DNA from: Psychrobacillus sp. FSL H8-0483
GTDB lineage: Bacteria; Bacillota; Bacilli; Bacillales_A; Planococcaceae
Assembly: GCF_038637725.1 (NCBI RefSeq)
Contig: NZ_CP152052.1
Location: forward strand, 541,501-605,500
Direction: 5' to 3'
DNA length: 64,000 bases
Shown here: in pieces, positions 7,627 to 15,740 of the stretch
Position numbering within the stretch: position 1 is the stretch's first letter
Layout: every line of letters begins with the position of its first letter
Translations under genes and position numbers: made by a program
Notes under the pieces: generated by a model
What the model was told of the DNA's origin: nothing
Databases searched by the model: none
What the model saw: the letters and a program-made list of their open reading frames with translations, nothing else

Positions 7627-8046
7627 ATGATGGAACAAATAACTAAATTAAATCATTATTGGACGGATATTTATTTTTATTTACATTATCCACATGAGGA
7701 TAAAATCTCGCATCAAGCAGTACGCATACTTCAGCTAATAGAAAAACAACCACAAGTTGGAGTGAATGAAGTGGCATCTTTTTTACATATATCTCCTAAC
7801 ACTGCATCCGAGCATGTGAAGAGATTGTTGGAGAAGAAGTATATCATCAAAGATAAGAATGCAGAAGATCAAAGGAAAGTGATTATATGTTTGACCGAAC
7901 TAGGAAAAAACATATTACATCGAAATACCAGTTTAGATGAAGATAAATTGCAAACTGTGCTAGAGAAGTTATCTGATTCTGAAAAGGTCATGATAGAAAA
8001 GGCTTTAGAAATATTAAGTGAGGGAGCGAAGAAATGTATGTATTAA
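7627..8046 (+). CDS. MarR family transcriptional regulator
   Basis: 139 residues, start ATG 7627 after AAAGGAGAG. The winged helix-turn-helix is at about residues 30-100: VRILQLIEKQPQVGVNEVAS, then ISPNTASEHVKRLLEKKYI, wing DQRKVIICLTELG. The stop overlaps the start of the DUF3147 gene by 13 bases, so the two are translationally coupled. The perfect inverted repeat over the -10 box suggests autorepression. No effector can be predicted. Confidence 0.83.
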   Translation: MMEQITKLNHYWTDIYFYLHYPHEDKISHQAVRILQLIEKQPQVGVNEVASFLHISPNTASEHVKRLLEKKYIIKDKNAEDQRKVIICLTELGKNILHRNTSLDEDKLQTVLEKLSDSEKVMIEKALEILSEGAKKCMY

Positions 8047-8381
8047 TCAAGGTAATGATATCCGCTATCATAATTGGAATTGTGACGGAAGTTTCAAGAC
8101 GATTTCCTTCGTATGGTGGGGTGATTGCTGCACTTCCTTTAGTTAGCTTGTTAAGTATCATTTGGTTATATGTGCAGGGTGAACAAACTGCAACGTTAAG
8201 TAAGTTTGCTTTAGGAGTACTGTGGGGGATTCCTGCTACAGCTGCAATGTTACTAATTTTTTATGTAGCTTTACAAAATTCAATGCATCTCTTTGTGTCA
8301 ATTGCTTTGGGATTTTGTGGATGGTTACTATTTTTATTTTTGCAAGATTTGACAGTTACATATGTAAGAAAAATATTTTAA
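8034..8381 (+). CDS. DUF3147 family membrane protein
   Basis: 115 residues, almost wholly hydrophobic, with four predicted membrane helices. The N-terminus contains IIIGIVTEVSRRFPSYGGVI and AALPLVSLLSIIWLYVQGE, characteristic of DUF3147 proteins of Firmicutes, which have no known function. It overlaps the MarR gene by 13 bases and is almost certainly its target and partner. A small-molecule transport or membrane-stress role is possible but unsupported. Confidence 0.8.
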   Translation: MYVLIKVMISAIIIGIVTEVSRRFPSYGGVIAALPLVSLLSIIWLYVQGEQTATLSKFALGVLWGIPATAAMLLIFYVALQNSMHLFVSIALGFCGWLLFLFLQDLTVTYVRKIF

Positions 8382-8538
8382 AGTACAAGGAAAGAAACGA
8401 TTGTACATATTTGCTAAAAGTCCTTAAAAACGGCTAATGGAAAGGATTATTCTAAACTATTGTTTCGTTTTTTAGAATATTTTGATATAATTTTGTGAAA
8501 CGGACGTAAGAAGCATCAAACTTGAAAGAAGTGTTAGT

Positions 8539-9171
8539 TTGACTTTATTTTTTACTTATTTAGTAGCAGGTTTAATAATTGCAATGCCTATAGGTGCAAT
8601 GACTGTTGAGATGACCAAGCAAGGGCTAAAGAATGGTTTTATGCATGGATGGGCGGTAGGATTAGGAGGTATGACAATTGATTTTTTCCTCATTATCGCT
8701 TTGTACTTGGGACTTGCTTCGGTTTTGTCGTTACCCATTATTCAAATCCCTATGTGGATTATAGGGGCCTTCTTCCTTGTGTTTCTAGGATATGATTCGA
8801 TCAAAAATGCAGATCATGATATTACATTAGCGGGAGAAAAACCAAACAAATCGTTTTTCAGCAGCTATCGAAATGGTCTACTTGTAGCCATTTCTCCAGG
8901 AAATCTGGTGTTTTGGATATCTGTTTTTGGAGCTGTTTTATCTGATTCATTTGATACAACACAACCAGAGAAATTTTTAGTAGTTGGAGCGGGAATTTTA
9001 GCTGGTATCTTACTGCATGATATTGGCTTGTTAGCAATTGTTGCAACCACTAGAAAAGTAATGAGTCGTACTATGATTAAATGGATTTCCACTGTTGCTG
9101 GCCTTATCTTGTTTGGGTTTGCAGGGTATTTTGTATTTGAATTTGTAGTAGACTTAATAGAAATATTTTAA
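8539..9171 (+). CDS. LysE family exporter
   Basis: 210 residues, TTG start behind GAAAGAAGTG. Six membrane helices are predicted. AGLIIAMPIGAMTVEM near the N-terminus is the LysE/RhtB signature region (a P-x-G motif in the first helix), and the central hydrophilic loop is followed by ISPGNLVFWISVFGAV, the second conserved motif with Pro-Gly-Asn. Members export amino acids such as lysine, arginine, threonine or homoserine lactones. The gene appears monocistronic, with a terminator at 9203. Substrate unknown. Confidence 0.83.
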   Translation: MTLFFTYLVAGLIIAMPIGAMTVEMTKQGLKNGFMHGWAVGLGGMTIDFFLIIALYLGLASVLSLPIIQIPMWIIGAFFLVFLGYDSIKNADHDITLAGEKPNKSFFSSYRNGLLVAISPGNLVFWISVFGAVLSDSFDTTQPEKFLVVGAGILAGILLHDIGLLAIVATTRKVMSRTMIKWISTVAGLILFGFAGYFVFEFVVDLIEIF

Positions 9172-9202
9172 CTTTAAGCAAAGGCGTAATTGATTATATA
9201 TT

Positions 9203-9232
9203 GGACTGGTGAAATATAACCAGTCCTTTATT
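9203..9232 (+). terminator. Rho-independent terminator after the LysE gene
   Basis: GGACTGGT pairs with ACCAGTCC around an 8-base loop, followed by TTTATT. Confidence 0.7.
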
Positions 9233-9269
9233 CATTTCGCAGGCCATTTGAAAGCTTATCTAATCGTTC

Positions 9270-9420
9270 CTAGTCTAATACAATTAACTTTTTCTGTTCT
9301 ATTAAAAGTATTTTGGCATCTGAGAGTTTTTGTATGATGCGTTTTAAATGCCGAGGAGTTGTACGGACAAGGGATGTAATCTCGTAACTAACGTTCGTCT
9401 GTATCTCTTTTCCAAAATCA
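9270..9420 (-). pseudogene. C-terminal remnant of a Crp/Fnr-like regulator
   Basis: On the minus strand the segment encodes NDFGKEIQTNVSYEITSLV, RTTPRHLKRIIQKLSD and KILLIEQKKLIVLD before a stop. This is the pattern of the helix-turn-helix and final strand of Crp/Fnr-type regulators. No cyclic-nucleotide-binding domain precedes it. Instead the sequence runs upstream into a fragment of another gene (9418-9555). It is best read as a gene ruin, although a 64-residue frame through the junction remains open. Confidence 0.6.
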
Positions 9421-9555
9421 TTTTGCTTGTACGCCCTTGAATGTAAGTCCTTTGTCCGTTTCATAAAATTCGACGCTATCTAATCCACCAAGGAAATCGA
9501 AGTGCCACCATTTACGACGAAATTCGCCATCAGTAACAGATAGAAGGCGCTGTTA
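9418..9555 (-). pseudogene. Internal fragment of a MetE-like (YxjG/YxjH) methionine synthase
   Basis: Minus-strand translation gives LLSVTDGEFRRKWWHFDFL, then GGLDSVEFYETDKGLTFKG, ending at TGA 9418-9420. TDGEFRR-WWH-DFL is characteristic of the N-terminal region of cobalamin-independent methionine synthase relatives (YxjG/YxjH family). Only about 45 residues remain; the start and the whole C-terminal barrel are gone. It lies beside metI-metC, so a third methionine-pathway gene may once have stood here. Confidence 0.65.
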
Positions 9556-9575
9556 GAGTTAAATTCTTTGTCATG

Positions 9576-10763
9576 TTAAATTCCAACTTTCTGTTTTTGT
9601 TCTGTAGCTGCTTGAAGTGCTTGCTCGAAATCTGCGATTAAATCATCTACATGTTCTACACCGACAGAGAATCGAAGAAGCCCATCTGTAATTCCTCGTT
9701 TTTCCCGTTCTTCCTGTGGCATTGCAGCATGGGACATTGTTGCAGGGTAAGAAAGAATAGATTCCACGCCCCCAAGGCTTACAGCGAATACTGGGATTTG
9801 TACATGGTCAACAAATGCTTTAGTTGTAGCTTTATCTGGTAGACGGAAGGAAAGCACTGCTCCAGAACTTGAAGATTGTTTTGCATGGATTTCATTTCCT
9901 GGATGAGTAGGTAATCCAGGATAAAAAACTTCTTCTACTAAAGGATGATTAACTAAATAGTCTACCATTTTCTTAGCAGATTCCGTTGATTTCTCGAAAC
10001 GAACACTAGTTGTTTTAATGCCTTGAATTAAAGAATACGAATCCTGTGCTCCCAAAATAGCACCGAAAGAGTTTTGGATAAATGCTAATCTTTTGCCTAA
10101 CGCTTCATCATTGGTAACAGCAAGTCCGGCAATAATATCACTATGACCGGATAGAAATTTTGTAGCACTATGTAATACTATATCTACGCCAAAATCTAAC
10201 GGCCGTTGGTAGAGCGGTGTCATAAATGTGTTGTCTAGAAATGTAAGACAATCATGTGCTTTTGCTAAATCAACCATACTAGAAATATCCGTAATCCCTA
10301 AGCGTGGGTTAGATGGGGTTTCTACATATATTAATTTTGTATTGGATCTAATTGCGTGTTTAACATCTTCTAAATTGGATAAATCCACAAATGTATGCTC
10401 AATACCGAAACGAGGCAATACTTCCGTGACAAATCGGAAAGTACCACCATATACATCTTCCGTGATGACGATATGATCTCCAGCTGATAACAACATAAAA
10501 GCAGAGGAGATAGCTGCAAGACCAGAAGCAAAGGCAAATCCTCTTGTACCACCTTCCAGTTCCGCAATTGTTTTTTCTAATGCATCTCTAGTAGGATTCC
10601 CGGATCGGCTATAGTCATAAGGACCAAAACTGTCGAAATTTTCTTGATGAAAAGTAGACGATAAGTAAATCGGTACATTCACTGCACCAGTTTTTTGTTC
10701 AAAATCTCCTCGTGTCGAAGCGGTTATTAGGCTAGTTTCTAAATGTTTATTAGGGCCCTTCAT
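9576..10763 (-). CDS. metC: Cystathionine beta-lyase
   Basis: 395 residues, PLP-dependent trans-sulfuration family. Motifs in order: YDYSRSGNPTRDALEK, FASGLAAISSAF (phosphate-binding turn), YVETPSNPRLGITDI, FLDNTFMTP and the Schiff-base lysine in HSATKFLSGH. The C-terminus has SLGGVESILSYPATMSH. The enzyme cleaves cystathionine to homocysteine. The ATG shares its A with the metI stop (TAATG), so the two are translationally coupled. Assignment as MetC rather than a second gamma-synthase rests on gene order, matching B. subtilis metI-metC, and on length near 390. The two proteins are clearly homologous. Confidence 0.88.
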   Translation of the reverse strand: MKGPNKHLETSLITASTRGDFEQKTGAVNVPIYLSSTFHQENFDSFGPYDYSRSGNPTRDALEKTIAELEGGTRGFAFASGLAAISSAFMLLSAGDHIVITEDVYGGTFRFVTEVLPRFGIEHTFVDLSNLEDVKHAIRSNTKLIYVETPSNPRLGITDISSMVDLAKAHDCLTFLDNTFMTPLYQRPLDFGVDIVLHSATKFLSGHSDIIAGLAVTNDEALGKRLAFIQNSFGAILGAQDSYSLIQGIKTTSVRFEKSTESAKKMVDYLVNHPLVEEVFYPGLPTHPGNEIHAKQSSSSGAVLSFRLPDKATTKAFVDHVQIPVFAVSLGGVESILSYPATMSHAAMPQEEREKRGITDGLLRFSVGVEHVDDLIADFEQALQAATEQKQKVGI

Positions 10764-11881
10764 TATATTTTCACTTCACTTTCTAGAGCTGTGAAAACTT
10801 GTTTCAAATCTGCGATTAAATCTTCTGCTTCCTCTACGCCAACCGAGAAGCGTAAAAGACTATTATCCACACCACGTGCATTACGTTCTTCTTCTGGAAT
10901 CTCCGCGTGCGTTTGAGTAGCTGGATATGTGATGAAGCTTTCAACTCCACCAAGACTTTCGGCGAAGACGATTAATTGAAGTCCTTCTAGGAATTGCCCA
11001 ACCCACTCACTTTTTTGTAAGCGGAAGGAAAGCATACCGCCTTTTCCGGGATAAAGAACATCTTTAACTACTGATTCATTTTGTAGGAATTTTACAATTT
11101 TTTTTGCATTTGCGTCATGTTGTTTCATTCGTAAGTGAAGTGTCTTTAACCCACGAATTAATAACCATGAATCAAATGGAGAAAGAACCGCACCAGCAGC
11201 GTTATGATTCGCTTGTAATTTTTCGCTTAGTTCCAAACCTTTTGTCACAACAAGGCCAGCAAGCACGTCGTTGTGTCCACCAATATATTTCGTACCACTA
11301 TGCATGACGATATGTGCACCTAGTTCAATAGGGCGTTGTAAGTAGGGGGTTAAAAATGTGTTATCCACAATGAGTAATAATTGCTGCTGCTTAGCTAATT
11401 TTGCATATTGAAGAATATCAATTTCCTGCATTAAGGGATTTGTAGGTGATTCAATAAAAATTGCTTTTGTATTTTTAGTAAGTAACGATTCCACTTCTTC
11501 TACGGATTCGAACTTTGCATATGTAGTATGAATATTGTAGGAATTTGCGTACTGATTAAACAAACGATACGTCCCGCCATAAAGGTCTTCTGGAGCGATT
11601 AATTCATCTCCAGAACGGAAGAGAGATAATACTAATTGAATGGCTGCCATACCGGAACTACAGGCGAAACCAGCATCTCCACCTTCCAGTTTTGCAATTC
11701 CTTCTTCTAAAATTGCTCGAGTAGGGTTTTTAGTACGTGTATAGTCATAGCCTGTAGACTGACCAAGTCCGTTATGTTTATATGCGGTGGATAAATAAAT
11801 CGGTGGATTAACTGCACCAGTCTTTGCATCACTGTGGTTACCTAATTGAACTAACTGTGTTTCTATACTCTTTTTAGTCAA
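10763..11881 (-). CDS. metI: Cystathionine gamma-synthase / O-acetylhomoserine thiolyase
   Basis: 372 residues, the length of B. subtilis MetI (about 373). Trans-sulfuration motifs: YDYTRTKNPTRAILEE, CSSGMAAIQLVL, IFIESPTNPLMQEIDI, LIVDNTFLTP, the PLP lysine in HSGTKYIGGHND, and SLGGVESFITYPATQTH. It forms cystathionine, or homocysteine directly, from acylated homoserine. It is first in the metI-metC operon. A SAM-I riboswitch lies upstream at 12278-12378, but about 340 bases separate its terminator from the start codon, and a 162-base inverted-repeat element occupies part of that gap. Confidence 0.88.
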   Translation of the reverse strand: MTKKSIETQLVQLGNHSDAKTGAVNPPIYLSTAYKHNGLGQSTGYDYTRTKNPTRAILEEGIAKLEGGDAGFACSSGMAAIQLVLSLFRSGDELIAPEDLYGGTYRLFNQYANSYNIHTTYAKFESVEEVESLLTKNTKAIFIESPTNPLMQEIDILQYAKLAKQQQLLLIVDNTFLTPYLQRPIELGAHIVMHSGTKYIGGHNDVLAGLVVTKGLELSEKLQANHNAAGAVLSPFDSWLLIRGLKTLHLRMKQHDANAKKIVKFLQNESVVKDVLYPGKGGMLSFRLQKSEWVGQFLEGLQLIVFAESLGGVESFITYPATQTHAEIPEEERNARGVDNSLLRFSVGVEEAEDLIADLKQVFTALESEVKI

Positions 11882-11998
11882 TGCTATTCATCCTCTACTA
11901 TTAAAATAAGAAATCGTAAGTGCCTATTACTGCTATGAGGCGACTACCCAGCCAGTGTAGCTACATTCTACAGAAACGAGTAACCACACGAGTATTAG

Positions 11999-12160
11999 GA
12001 GGGCACTGAAAAACTCATATTTGATGTAACGATGCTGTGTACTATAGGATTAAGCACGGCGGCGTGAGATTCCTGTGGGAAAGCGAACAGAGCTGTGCTA
12101 AATCCAATTAGCGGATATTTATTAGGAATTTTATTAGAACACCACTTTTTCAGTGCTCTC
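11999..12160. repeat. Inverted-repeat element (MITE-like) between the SAM riboswitch and metI
   Basis: GAGGGCACTGAAAAA at 11999 pairs with TTTTTCAGTGCTCTC ending at 12160 (one mismatch in 15), enclosing 162 bases. A second nested pair is GGATTAAGCAC (12047-12057) with GTGCTAAATCC (12095-12105). The centre holds GGCGTGAGATTCCTGTGGGA and AAGCGAACAG, which resemble the GC-rich dispersed repeats elsewhere in the window. It contains no ORF. Confidence 0.65.
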
Positions 12161-12220
12161 ATTAATAGGTGCTGGGGTCTGGATAGTTACTAGGTAGAAA
12201 AGCTATACTTTCGGACCAAC

Positions 12221-12252
12221 AAAAAGAGGATTCTCTAATAAGAAGAGAATCC
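12221..12252 (-). terminator. metI: Riboswitch-controlled terminator of metI
   Basis: Read on the minus strand, GGATTCTCT, a 7-base loop, then AGAGAATCC is followed by TCTTTTTG. It follows the SAM-I aptamer by about 25 bases. The bases GAGGA within it can alternatively pair with TCCTC just after the aptamer, as in the usual antiterminator arrangement. Confidence 0.85.
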
Positions 12253-12277
12253 CCAATAATATACTGAAGTTAGTCCT

Positions 12278-12378
12278 CTTATCTTCAAGACGGTTACCGT
12301 CTATTGGAATTAGCACCACACCTTATTGGCTGGTTGCTGAGACATCTTTGGGCCAATCCCTCCGTCTCTCTAGATAAG
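12278..12378 (-). promoter_or_regulatory. SAM-I (S-box) riboswitch aptamer upstream of metI-metC
   Basis: On the minus strand the region begins CTTATC with AGAGAG and CGGAGGGATTGGCCC, followed by AAGATGTCTCAGCAACC. These are the conserved S-box blocks. It closes with GATAAG, which pairs with the initial CTTATC as helix P1. An intrinsic terminator follows at 12252-12221. High SAM should end transcription before metI and metC. This is established knowledge for the family; the match here is unmistakable. Confidence 0.93.
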
Positions 12379-12684
12379 AAATAAATATTAAATTTTCTAA
12401 ATGTTAATTTAAATCAGTTTACCATGGTAAATATCCAAATACAAGTTGAAAATTTAAGACTTCATCTCAGATGAATAAGAGAAACCATTGCTTTCCAATT
12501 TTCTTTTTCCCTGCTTTCTTCTTGTTACCTTGGTAGTAATTAAGATTTCATCTGGAATTAGTATACCTATTAGTAGGAAAAATAATGCTTATCCAATTAT
12601 CTTAAAGTAGGCATATGTCCGTTACTTGAATTCCCCCAAGACATATAGATACATGGATAATACAAAAAAGGGGGTTAAAAGTAA

Positions 12685-13182
12685 ATGAATAAAGAGATGT
12701 TGCATTCTCTAGTTAATTCCACGATTAAAGTAGATAGAGGTGGTCCAGAATCCCGTGTCGGTAAGCTACTTGCAGCAGCAGAAGATCATATTACAGTGCT
12801 TACTGCGGAGGACGGGGTTATTTATTATTATACACATCACATTAAGAGTTTAACGATTAATGCAAAAAATGAGGTACAACTTGATCTTCAAGTTCCTGAG
12901 GATTTTGTGTTCATTCAAGCTAAAGACTATAGGAGTGTATTAAAAGGTTTACAATACAAATGGGTAAAAATTAATCGTGGTGGCCCAGAAACACTAGAGG
13001 GAATTATGGATGAAGTACATGACGATTTTATAACAATTGTTTCTAACGAAGAAGTTATTAGGATTTCTATGTTTCATATGCGTAACATCAGTTACGGGGT
13101 AAAAATTGAGAAATCCAAAGATGATGAAAATGCAAATAAAAATGATGAAAAAGCAAAAAAACAAGAGGGAAATAAAAAATAA
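12685..13182 (+). CDS. CotB-like spore coat protein, paralog 1
   Basis: 165 residues, ATG after a GGGGG ribosome site. The protein has two copies of a CotB repeat. The first is VDRGGPESRVGKLLA (about residues 12-26), followed by DHITVL, IYYYTHHIKSL. The second is INRGGPETLEGIMDE (about 94-108), followed by DFITIVSNEEVIRI and FHMRNIS. B. subtilis CotB, an outer spore coat protein, carries the same RGGPES-x-GKL and INRGGPEA-x-EG units. Here the SKR-rich phosphorylated tail of CotB is absent and a short Asp/Glu/Lys/Asn tail (about 140-165) ends the protein. It is first of four related genes at 12.7-16.4 kb. Expression late in the mother cell is expected by homology. Confidence 0.85.
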   Translation: MNKEMLHSLVNSTIKVDRGGPESRVGKLLAAAEDHITVLTAEDGVIYYYTHHIKSLTINAKNEVQLDLQVPEDFVFIQAKDYRSVLKGLQYKWVKINRGGPETLEGIMDEVHDDFITIVSNEEVIRISMFHMRNISYGVKIEKSKDDENANKNDEKAKKQEGNKK

Positions 13183-13206
13183 GAGCGAAAAAATAGATTT
13201 TTACTC

Positions 13207-13239
13207 ATTCGTCGTTTCTGCTAGTCAGAATCGGCGAAT
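13207..13239. repeat. Intergenic hairpin after CotB-like gene 1, duplicated after gene 2
   Basis: ATTCGTCGTTTCTG pairs with CAGAATCGGCGAAT around CTAGT (12 of 14 positions). A diverged copy lies at 14060-14090 after the next paralog, so the tandem gene duplication included the downstream spacer. No strong T-run follows. It may be a weak terminator or a processing site. Confidence 0.55.
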
Positions 13240-13358
13240 TCTAAACATAATAATTTCGAATTTCTTGGCCTATTATGCTTAAATGGGCTTTTATCCCTAC
13301 CTAGTTATCCCTTGATACATATAGATACTAGAATAATAAAAAAGGCGGTAGGGATATT

Positions 13359-14033
13359 ATGGATAACGATATGATGCTATTCTTCGTTAATGAAATAGTT
13401 AAAGTAGATAGGGGAGGTCCAGAATCCCGTGTCGGTAAGCTACTTGCAGTAGAAAAGGATTACATTACGTTGCTTACTAAAGAGGATGGAATTGTCTATT
13501 ATAATAGACACCACATCAAGAGTTTAACGCATAACACTAAAAATTTAGTAAAACTCGATATGGAGTTAGAGGATTTTGAGTTTATACAGGCTAAGGATTT
13601 TGCGAGTGTTTTAGAATGCTTAAGATATCGATGGGTAAAAATTAACCGCGGTGGACCTGAAATGCTAGAGGGTATAATGGATGAGGTTAATGAACATTTT
13701 GTAACCATTATATCGAACGAAGAAGTAGTTCGATTTTCGATGTTCCATATGCGTAACGTCAGTCATAAAGCAATAGTTGGAAACCAGAAGCAACATGAAA
13801 AAGAAATTTCCAAGAATCAAACAAATAAGAACGAAAAAGGAATAGAAGAAAAGACAAGTAATGATGAAAAAGTAAATATAGAAGAAAAGGTAAATAAGGA
13901 CGTAAAAATGAATCACGAGGAAATAATAAGTGGAGAAGAAAAACCGAATCACGAGGAAATAATAAGTAAAGAAGAAAAACCGAATCATGAGAAAAAAATA
14001 AATAAGTTGAGGGAAAAACTTAAGAAGCAATAA
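13359..14033 (+). CDS. CotB-like spore coat protein, paralog 2, with charged tail
   Basis: 224 residues. The first 145 align closely with paralog 1: VDRGGPESRVGKLLAV, INRGGPEMLEGIMDEV and FSMFHMRNVS are nearly unchanged. The C-terminal 80 residues are a low-complexity Lys/Glu/Asn tail with two near-identical units containing NHEEIIS-x-EEKP. The DNA there is also repetitive. CotB tails in B. subtilis are basic, Ser-rich and phosphorylated by CotH; this one is mixed-charge with few serines, so it probably differs in modification. The promoter region shares the sequence ACATATAGATAC with that of paralog 1, suggesting co-regulation. Confidence 0.83.
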   Translation: MDNDMMLFFVNEIVKVDRGGPESRVGKLLAVEKDYITLLTKEDGIVYYNRHHIKSLTHNTKNLVKLDMELEDFEFIQAKDFASVLECLRYRWVKINRGGPEMLEGIMDEVNEHFVTIISNEEVVRFSMFHMRNVSHKAIVGNQKQHEKEISKNQTNKNEKGIEEKTSNDEKVNIEEKVNKDVKMNHEEIISGEEKPNHEEIISKEEKPNHEKKINKLREKLKKQ

Positions 14034-14059
14034 ATGAAAATGAATAGCTAAAAGATGCG

Positions 14060-14090
14060 TTCGTCGCTTCTGCAGGTCAGAGCCGACGAA
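14060..14090. repeat. Intergenic hairpin after CotB-like gene 2
   Basis: TTCGTCG pairs perfectly with CGACGAA around a region containing TTCTGCAGGTCAGA. It is the counterpart of 13207-13239. The stem sequence differs, but pairing is kept. Confidence 0.5.
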
Positions 14091-14116
14091 TATTCTATGA
14101 AGGAGGCACTACCAAA

Positions 14117-15568
14117 TTGCAAGCTCAAAACTTGGAAAAAGTATTAGACGCCCTTAAAGGTATGAAAATTACCTTGTTTCTTAGTGAAAATCAATTGGTA
14201 GAAGGGATCTTGTTAAATTTTAAACAAGATCATATTATTTTTGAAGTAGGTAAAGACGTATATTATATAGCACTCAAACATATTCAGGCTATTTCAAAGA
14301 ACGCTAAAGACTATCATATTTATTCTAAAGTAGTTCCTTATCTGGACAGTAACTACTTCACAAATATATTAAAAGAAATGAAATACAACTGGGTCAACAT
14401 TAATAGTTTAAGTAATCGCGCATTAATAGGGGTGCTAACCAAAATATCCAAGGATTGTATTGTCTTAATAAATGATAAGGAAGTAACCTTTGTAAAAAAA
14501 TCAAATATATCTAGTATTTATAAAGTGATCAAACAGGAAGATACTGATCAAGAAGTAGACGAAAATCAAGAAAATCAGCAGGAGCCAATTGTTGATACAC
14601 CAATAGAAGTAACGAATGAAATAGAAGTGGACAAAAAGGTTGAAGTAACCTTTACGGAACAAATCTCTAAAAAAGTAAAAGAAGACGGAAATTTACCGGT
14701 TGATGAAGAGGTAATAATTGAAGAACACTACGAAGCCTTACAACTGGATGAACAAGTTTTACCTAGTGAAAATGAAGAACTTTTACTTGAAGTGAGCATG
14801 AAACAGGAAGTTGCTATTCAAGAGAAAGAAAATCATCAAGAGAAGTCAATTGTTGATACACATATAGAAGTAACTAATGAAAAAGAAATGACAAAAGAGG
14901 ATGTAGTTCCTCTTAGAGAGCAAATCTCTGGAAAATTAAAGGAAAACGAAGATTTAGAAGGTAATACAGGCCATACTTGCAAGGATCAATTTATCCCTAG
15001 TAGTTCCAACGACAATCACCCCCCAAAAAAATTCCTTCCAAACACATTTAATAGACACCTACATGGAAATAAAAATCAAAAAAAATCCGTTAAAGTAAAT
15101 CAATTTCTATTGCATGACAGAAATACTATTGAGATGAAACAACGTTTTTGTAAACATCTCATGCATAAAAAAAATACAACTAGTAAATTGGGGAAAGAGG
15201 AGAAAAATACATGTATTAAGGAAAAAACTGAGCCCATTAAATTAATTACACCTAAAATCCCAGTTAGAAAATTAAGTCCAATGGAAGAAAATGAAATGTT
15301 AGAGCAGCAGTATTATTCTTTAATGAATCATGCAGCCAGAATGTATGATCATTCACAAAGAACAAACAAAAACAAGGTTGGGAAAGTCCAAACGAATGTC
15401 TCTAGTACTAATCCAAACAATGAGCTTGCCAATAAACGCCATATAAATGTAATACAAGTATATTTACAAGAAGAGACAATGATAGAGAAGCAGTACTATG
15501 CTTTAATGAAATATACATTTAAGAAGTACCAAGAATTAAGAGCTGAAAGAAAAGTGAAAAGATCTTGA
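14117..15568 (+). CDS. Diverged CotB-like protein with long charged tail, paralog 3
   Basis: 483 residues, TTG start after AAGGAGG. The first 140 residues keep the layout of two beta-rich CotB repeats (VEGILLNFKQDHIIFEV, DVYYIALKHIQAIS; then YNWVNINSLSNRALIGVL), but the RGGPES motifs have decayed. A long acidic then basic hydrophilic region follows. It includes two similar units, IVDTPIEVTNEIEV and IVDTHIEVTNEKEM, in which the block IVDT-x-IEVTNE recurs. Near the C-terminus two copies of a helical motif occur: MLEQQYYSLMNHAARMY (about 392) and MIEKQYYALMKYTFKKY (about 456). I know no matching coat protein with this tail. It lies in line with the other paralogs. Confidence 0.7.
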   Translation: MQAQNLEKVLDALKGMKITLFLSENQLVEGILLNFKQDHIIFEVGKDVYYIALKHIQAISKNAKDYHIYSKVVPYLDSNYFTNILKEMKYNWVNINSLSNRALIGVLTKISKDCIVLINDKEVTFVKKSNISSIYKVIKQEDTDQEVDENQENQQEPIVDTPIEVTNEIEVDKKVEVTFTEQISKKVKEDGNLPVDEEVIIEEHYEALQLDEQVLPSENEELLLEVSMKQEVAIQEKENHQEKSIVDTHIEVTNEKEMTKEDVVPLREQISGKLKENEDLEGNTGHTCKDQFIPSSSNDNHPPKKFLPNTFNRHLHGNKNQKKSVKVNQFLLHDRNTIEMKQRFCKHLMHKKNTTSKLGKEEKNTCIKEKTEPIKLITPKIPVRKLSPMEENEMLEQQYYSLMNHAARMYDHSQRTNKNKVGKVQTNVSSTNPNNELANKRHINVIQVYLQEETMIEKQYYALMKYTFKKYQELRAERKVKRS

Positions 15569-15740
15569 TGCGAACAATTACAGTAATTCGTTGAAAGCAT
15601 CTGTAAATAAACGAAGCACTCCAAATGACTAATGGTGAGGCAATAGATTAGATTACTGGTACTTCCCCAATTAGTTACAGGGATAATTGGAGGCTTTAGC
15701 TATTAGTAATTTGGATAATAATTTAAAAGGAGAGGTAACC

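Noticed and set aside
13665-14030. 121-codon minus-strand ORF rich in Phe, Tyr and Leu
   Set aside because: It is the antisense shadow of the Lys/Glu tail of CotB-like paralog 2.
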